DNA of 64,000 nt from Patagioenas fasciata (lineage: Eukaryota; Chordata; Aves; Columbiformes; Columbidae). Both the position numbers and the translations under genes were made by a program. Of this stretch, positions 58,603 through 64,000 are shown in pieces; positions within the stretch are counted from its first letter, which is position 1; each line of letters starts with the position of its first letter. Below the pieces are notes generated by a model. That model was not told where the DNA came from. It searched no databases and saw nothing but the letters and a program-made list of their open reading frames with translations. Where the stretch lies: the NCBI RefSeq assembly GCF_037038585.1, contig NC_092520.1, positions 148,117,104 through 148,181,103 of the forward strand. Direction: 5' to 3'.

Positions 58603-61600
58603 GTATTCTCTCTAATGCAAAAAGTCTGTCTTTGGTCTTTGTTATTATTAGTGAGCCTACTTGCTGTGATGCAACAAATGTGTTTTCAAGCCTTAGCCCT
58701 TCCTTTAAAAAAGCAAATTCATATCTAAATTGAATCTAGGTGCAGAGACTTAGACTTTTCTACAACAGGAGAGTGTTCCTGAAGGCAAGCTGTGTAATGC
58801 TCCTTTTGACATCAGAGTGCTTCTGCAAACAATTTATTTTTACTTACAAAATCTGCTACAGCTCTCTTTGTCCAGTATTGCTGACCTATCAAAGCACCTG
58901 GCATCCTCTGTCTTCACCCCTCTTTAATTGGTCTTTGCCAGGAAACTTTACCATGGGCCATATCACCCCTGGAGATCTCAAATGTTATTGGAATCATCCT
59001 CACCATAGTCTTGGACTTAAGAAATATTACAGAGACCTGAGACCTTGAATTTAAGCGTGCTGGGTGGCGTCTGAAAATGTGTTTGGTTGAACCAAGAACG
59101 GACTCCAGATCCTCCTATCTTGACATAGTGTTTTAACTACAACCCAGTGCAAACACCTTTCACTGAATTGTTTTAGTGGAAACTCTTCATTAGTATGGAT
59201 AATATTGTAGTAGATACCACTATATAGACATTCATTCACTGCACGAGAATTAGTCATTTCTTTCCCCATTTCATCCTCCTACCTTTTTCCTACTGTCATT
59301 GCTTCTAAATATTAAAGCTTTTTCTCCTCTCTTCCTTGCTAGATAGGATTAAACTACATAAAATATTGCATTATATTGTGCACAGACATAGGGTTTAGGT
59401 TACATGATATTTTGTAGTGGGGGGGGGGGGCGGGAGAGGGAGAGCATCTTTTGAGTAGGAATATGTTATATATTAAGAAAGGTTCAACCCTCCTTGCTGG
59501 GCCTGTACAAAACCACAGGTGAGATGAAGTGACACCATCATGAGCCATGATACAAAAATCCCAGCCCGTTCCCTGGCTACTGCTCAGCCTGGCAACACAT
59601 CCTCAAAAGGCAACTCAGTAAAGCTGAGGGATTGTATCTCAGGCTGCCCATTTGCTTCTTGCCATGTTTAGCCCTTAGGCTCCAGCTTGCCTTTTCCTGT
59701 CCTTAGAGCTGAGGACCAAAAATCCCAACAGTATCATTTCACAGCCCCCTTGCAGGAGCGTGGTTCATGGGATGGTCTAATGAGCACAGTCACAGGGTGA
59801 ATCACACACAAGCTATGCAAAGTGATGAGACTGGTGTTTCGTAAGTTATTTCAACTCCAGCAGCTGCTCTTCCTTTCTTTTACTTTAATTGCTACTGATT
59901 AAAACCTCAATTTGCATTCCTGACTCAAACTCTAGACCCAACCCGTGGAGAAGATAACATGACCTTAAGGCATCATCTGACATGAGAAAAAGATCTGGAA
60001 GTAGCAGCAGAAATCAGGTTGGAGAAAACGCACGTTCAACTCAACATCACAGTGCATCAAGGACAAGGCTTGGACAGGTGTGAATATAACCCTTTGAATC
60101 TACATTTAGCATGTTGGTTTAGATGTTGCACAGCATTTTCCCACTGAAAAAAAAGTAGGGAGATTTGCTCAACTATACAAAAGATAAAAAGCAAGTTTAT
60201 ACCAGATAGTATACATACGGCAGGGTTTTGCCATTCTCTACAGTCATGCTTTGGATATGTTAACAGGTTTTCATATTATGAGGAAATAAGTCCATTTTAT
60301 CTTATTTCATGTGTTTGGAGCCAGAACAGTTTTATTATATACAGTAAAGGTGTTGTCATCTCAGGATCAGAAACTAGAAATTCCTTGCATCCTTTCTTCA
60401 GCTGTGTCTCCTAGTTGTTGCATCCAGTGTGACTGTAAATAATTCAAGTTTAGGAACTTAACATGTGTTGCAAATTTTTCCATTATTCAACCTAAGCTTC
60501 CGTTCCCTTATTTGTATCCTATTATTCTTAGTTACCTCTCAGACAAGCCTGAATATCCATGGATATCAAAAAGAGGAAGCAGGCCTTTGCCTTACATGTC
60601 CTTTGCAGCTACAGCTTAGAGCCAATACTGCAAATATCCCCCAGGCCTTCTGAACATGCCCATACCTTGGTCACAGGGCAGGCAGCACCATGATTGTGAA
60701 AGGGAACAGGGACATCAGCTGCAAACACTCATCAGTGGGCTCTTTTTTCCATGTTGACCACATATTTCCTCTGAAACTGTGCAAGGGTCTCTCTTACTTT
60801 TGCCTGTGTTTTGCCATCTCTGAGCTGTAGTCAGCCGTAGGACTACCAGCCAGCCTGCCATCACTTATACCTTGAAAGGTGTTGGTCTCAAGACTCACCA
60901 GCTTGCTCTTGCTTTTTGAAGATCAGGACACCACTACTGCCTTGAATGTGTTTAGATATCTGAGAACTCCTGTAAGTTAAATAAGAGATTTCAGTTCTAG
61001 AGAGAACTAAGGACATTGTTTGACCCTCAAAAATATGTCTTACTTTGTGTTCGCCAAGAAATGAAATAGCCAAGCCTGAGCCACTGGGTGAACACAGACA
61101 AATGATGAAGACTGAGAGGGGGGTTTTAGCTGCCAACTAAGCGGGTAATATCTTTCAGAAAGTTCAAAAACTTTCTGAAGCCCGTGAAGGTCATAAGATA
61201 ATGGGTCACAGTCATAATAGTTGTGTTTGGCTTGGAATAATAACAAAATAAATCAGTAATGTTGTAGTATCAGTGTTGAACTGTCTCTGGAAAGCACACT
61301 GCGTCTCAGGATACATGAGCACACTGGAGTTTAACACAAAATGGCACTAAAAACTGCACAAGTTTAAACCACACAACTTCTTAAGGCTAAAGAACCTTGG
61401 AAAATGGGATGATTTGTAACTGAAATTGAAACAGACTCCATAGGAAAAAAAGCAGTTAACTAAAAGGGAGGAAATAATGTAAAGAGGAATTACACTTTTT
61501 CATCATAGAACTTCCCCTTTGTAATAAAAATGCTGCTCAGCAGCATAACTGGGGTAGGTCATTCGGTGCATTTGTGCTGTGGTTACCATTGCTTTTGCAT

Positions 61601-63674
61601 TGCAGTTACAACAGGATAACAGGCAGGATGCTGCAGAGAGAACAATGGAGGCTTTCACAGACAACCTTTCCCCTGAGGAGGAACAGGGTGTCAGGTCTCT
61701 CTGTTCACTAGCAGGTTGGATTGTGTTATCCAGCTCCTACTTCATGCTTAAAACTAAAACTGGGATTACAGGAATTGCTGTAGGTTTTGAGGGAGGTTGT
61801 TTGTTTGTTCATTTTTAATTATGCTACTAGTCAACCCAAAAATACTTAAAACCTGGAAGTCAATAACTGATGTTTTGCATAGCAGTAATGCTTCTGCAGG
61901 CGTTATTGCAAAAGCTTTGGCACAGCTTAAGCGACACAAAGAGGTGAAGGAAAATTTGTCTTCTGGTGTGAAAGATTGGAGCAGAGGCATTTGAAAGAGA
62001 TGAGACTGGGAGCACAGGTCATTGAGGAAGGGACAGGGAAGCCAGAGCATGGGGAGGAAGGAAGTGAGCTGGTTTCTCTCTGGTGAGAGAGGAGGGATGC
62101 CAAACCTCTGGTGAGAGCCAGACAGGGTCAGGCAGCAAATGCTATCTTGGCAAAAAAGTTATGAGGTAGGTAAACTGTGAAAGTGAGAAAGGCCAAATGG
62201 GTAGTGTGGAAAAGAAAGGAGAAATTTCAGAAGCTCTGAAATTCACTTGGCAGAAAGCAAGACCATCTAGATGCAGGGTCAGAGGCACTTCCAGTGTCTC
62301 CAGCAAGGAGGACTTATCTCAGGATAACCCTGACTGTGTTCCACACAACTCCCTTCCCAACTTGTATGTGGAACAAACAAGAAGCTGGAGTAGATATTCC
62401 CAAGGTTTAGGGGCTGGTCATAGATAAGGCATTTTGTTTTCCAGGTTTCTGTACTCCTGCACACTGACCTGGGGGAAGCCAACAGTGGTCTGGCACTTGC
62501 CTCTTGTGCAGCCACGTCTGCCAGCTGGCAACCCGACCAGTGCTGTGCTTTCTGAATAAACACCGCGGATCACCTGTCCACCAAGGACATTTTTCCTAAT
62601 TTAGATCAGTTATTTTCTCCTGTTATGAAGAAAGACGGACAGATTCACGATTACTGGGGCTTGGGCTTATAATTAAGTTATTGTGAAGGTAATTATGGAT
62701 AGTAAGCAGGACACAATAAATTCTCTAGTCTATAATACGCTTACCTATTAAAAAAGAGGTATTTAGTACACCTGGGAGACATGGACCTGTGTTTTACAGG
62801 CAACCTTGTGTTCTTCACATCTACCACGGTGGATACAGATGTAGAGTTGTTACCTTGGCATCAAAAAAAAAAAAGGAGAGAAAAAGCATAAGAACCTGAG
62901 GTGACTTGATCTAAGAAGATGTTTATATGTAGATTTAAAAGTTGGACCCCGCTGTTACCATTTTGTGTATTTTTCAATGGAAAAGTGCTTTCAAATCCTA
63001 CTGTTGTAACTCAGTGAGAGATGAACTAAAAACAAAAACGCCCAGCACCCGCAGCCTTAGCCACTGCACCACAGTACTGGAGCAGATTTGGAAGAACATT
63101 TACTGGTCCACATGAGAGTTTCACTGTGTGACTTCAACAACAAAACGGCGGGCATGTGTCATCTGCCCTGCCGTGGCACATGTTTGCCTTCCCCACAGGG
63201 CCAGAGAGCAGCCCAGGTCATGGCAACCACCCCCGGCCCACCTCAGCTCTCATTTGCTCTCAGGTTCTCCATTAGAATTGGCAAACAGCAGTTAGTTGAT
63301 TCCCAGCCAGGAAAGAAAACAAAGGTAAATAAGGTGTTGCCCTGGACAATGGCCCCTGATCTCTCATGAGTTTGTACCAGCCACCTGCAGCAGATATATA
63401 TTTTGCTCTGCCACTGTTCCCACTCACGTGGTCTGGTTGTAGGGCCTTCACTTGGATTTTTTTTCTCTGTAGACACACAGCTAAGAAAAAATTAAAAATC
63501 AGCGTAACATCTCAAACCAGAGAAATCTTTAAACAAAATCCTTGTTAAACATGAAATTCTTGTTAAATGCTCATGTCCCTGTGGTTTGGGCAAGAAAACG
63601 CTATCCTAACTGCTAACAGCACCACTGGCAAGGTTTCTTTCCTTCACCCTGGACAGTCCCAGGAGACAGATCGC
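58603..63674. other. Downstream intergenic DNA
   Basis: AT-rich sequence with a G12 homopolymer at 59419-59430, an 11-bp perfect inverted repeat at 61154-61179 and short A runs. No open frame with recognisable domains was seen. In human the gene on this side of PKP2 is YARS2, and its coding sequence does not appear before the end of the window. Confidence 0.7.
61154..61179. repeat. Perfect 11-bp inverted repeat with 4-nt loop
   Basis: TTCAGAAAGTT, loop CAAA, then AACTTTCTGAA. The arms also create spaced GAA/TTC units that resemble a degenerate heat-shock element (GAAagTTCaaAAActTTC). It lies in the downstream intergenic region and no function is shown. Confidence 0.7.
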
Positions 63675-63853
63675 AGAATCACAGAATAGTTGGGGTTTGA
63701 AGGGATCTCTGGAGATCACCTGGTCCAACACCCCCGCTAAAGCAGGTTCACCTAGAACAGATCACTCAGGAATGTGTCCAGGCAGGTTTTGAATATCTCC
63801 AGAGAAGGAGACTCCACAATATCTCTGGGCAGCCTGTTCCAGTGCTCTGGATG
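63675..63853 (-). mobile_element. CR1 LINE 3' fragment, antisense, downstream of PKP2
   Basis: It begins AGAATCACAGAATAGTTGGG, the inverted avian CR1 3' terminus, and continues with GGAGATCACCTGGTCCAACA, GAGAAGGAGACTCCACAATA and CTGGGCAGCCTGTTCCAGTG before similarity ends near 63853. A short 5'-truncated copy with the same block order as the promoter copy at 13247-13455. Confidence 0.9.
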
Positions 63854-64000
63854 CAAGTGAAGCCCCAGTATGACCTGCCACCTTCACAGAAAGGACTGCA
63901 AATAGTCCATAGTTTACACTGACTTATGCTGCTGTCCATTTTAATTTCTATATTCATGCTATTTAACATAGGTTTTTCAGGGTAAGAAGAGGAAGGCAAG

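Noticed and set aside
1-64000. tRNA, rRNA, CRISPR arrays, phage-like or operon-like systems
   Set aside because: No tRNA-like box or repeat-spacer pattern was noticed, and everything is consistent with an animal nuclear locus.

Overview
The window is vertebrate nuclear DNA, almost certainly from a bird. It carries several CR1 LINE fragments with the avian-type 3' end (ending in ATTCTGTGAT-like sequence), and GT-AG introns that are short for a vertebrate. It holds one recognisable protein-coding gene, and that gene looks complete: PKP2, encoding plakophilin 2, on the + strand. The other long open frames are low-complexity artefacts, parts of CR1, or shadows.

Layout. 1-13246 is upstream intergenic DNA. 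It holds a (CCTT)n microsatellite at about 831-942, a degenerate old CR1 at about 5760-6266, A-rich runs and a small GC-rich patch near 10090-10265, but no gene that I can support. At 13247-13455 an antisense CR1 3' fragment abuts a CpG-rich promoter region (about 13440-14300) that contains a GC-box array. The PKP2 start codon is at 13939. Thirteen coding exons run to the stop codon at 56110-56112, all bounded by GT/AG sites with compatible phases. They sum to 2505 nt, or 834 residues. The 3'UTR probably continues to a canonical AATAAA at 58074-58079. The rest, to 64000, is intergenic apart from another CR1 fragment at about 63675-63853.

The protein has the plakophilin plan. The N-terminal head (exons 1-3) carries the HR2 motif and a conserved 14-3-3-type serine. 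An armadillo-repeat domain (exons 4-13) follows, with a basic insert in its middle. Exon lengths match what I recall of human PKP2 isoform a almost one for one. The alternative exon that makes the longer human isoform b was not seen in the corresponding intron (33412-38872).

The introns contain CR1 copies (intron 2 degenerate, intron 5 antisense, intron 6 a sense copy of about 1 kb with a broken reverse-transcriptase frame), A/C-rich simple sequence, a near-perfect hairpin and a local duplication. I found no RNA gene, CRISPR array, prokaryote-like system or previously undescribed system. The most useful leads are the CR1/promoter junction, the GC-box repeat, the small structural oddities and a few lineage-specific features of PKP2 itself.
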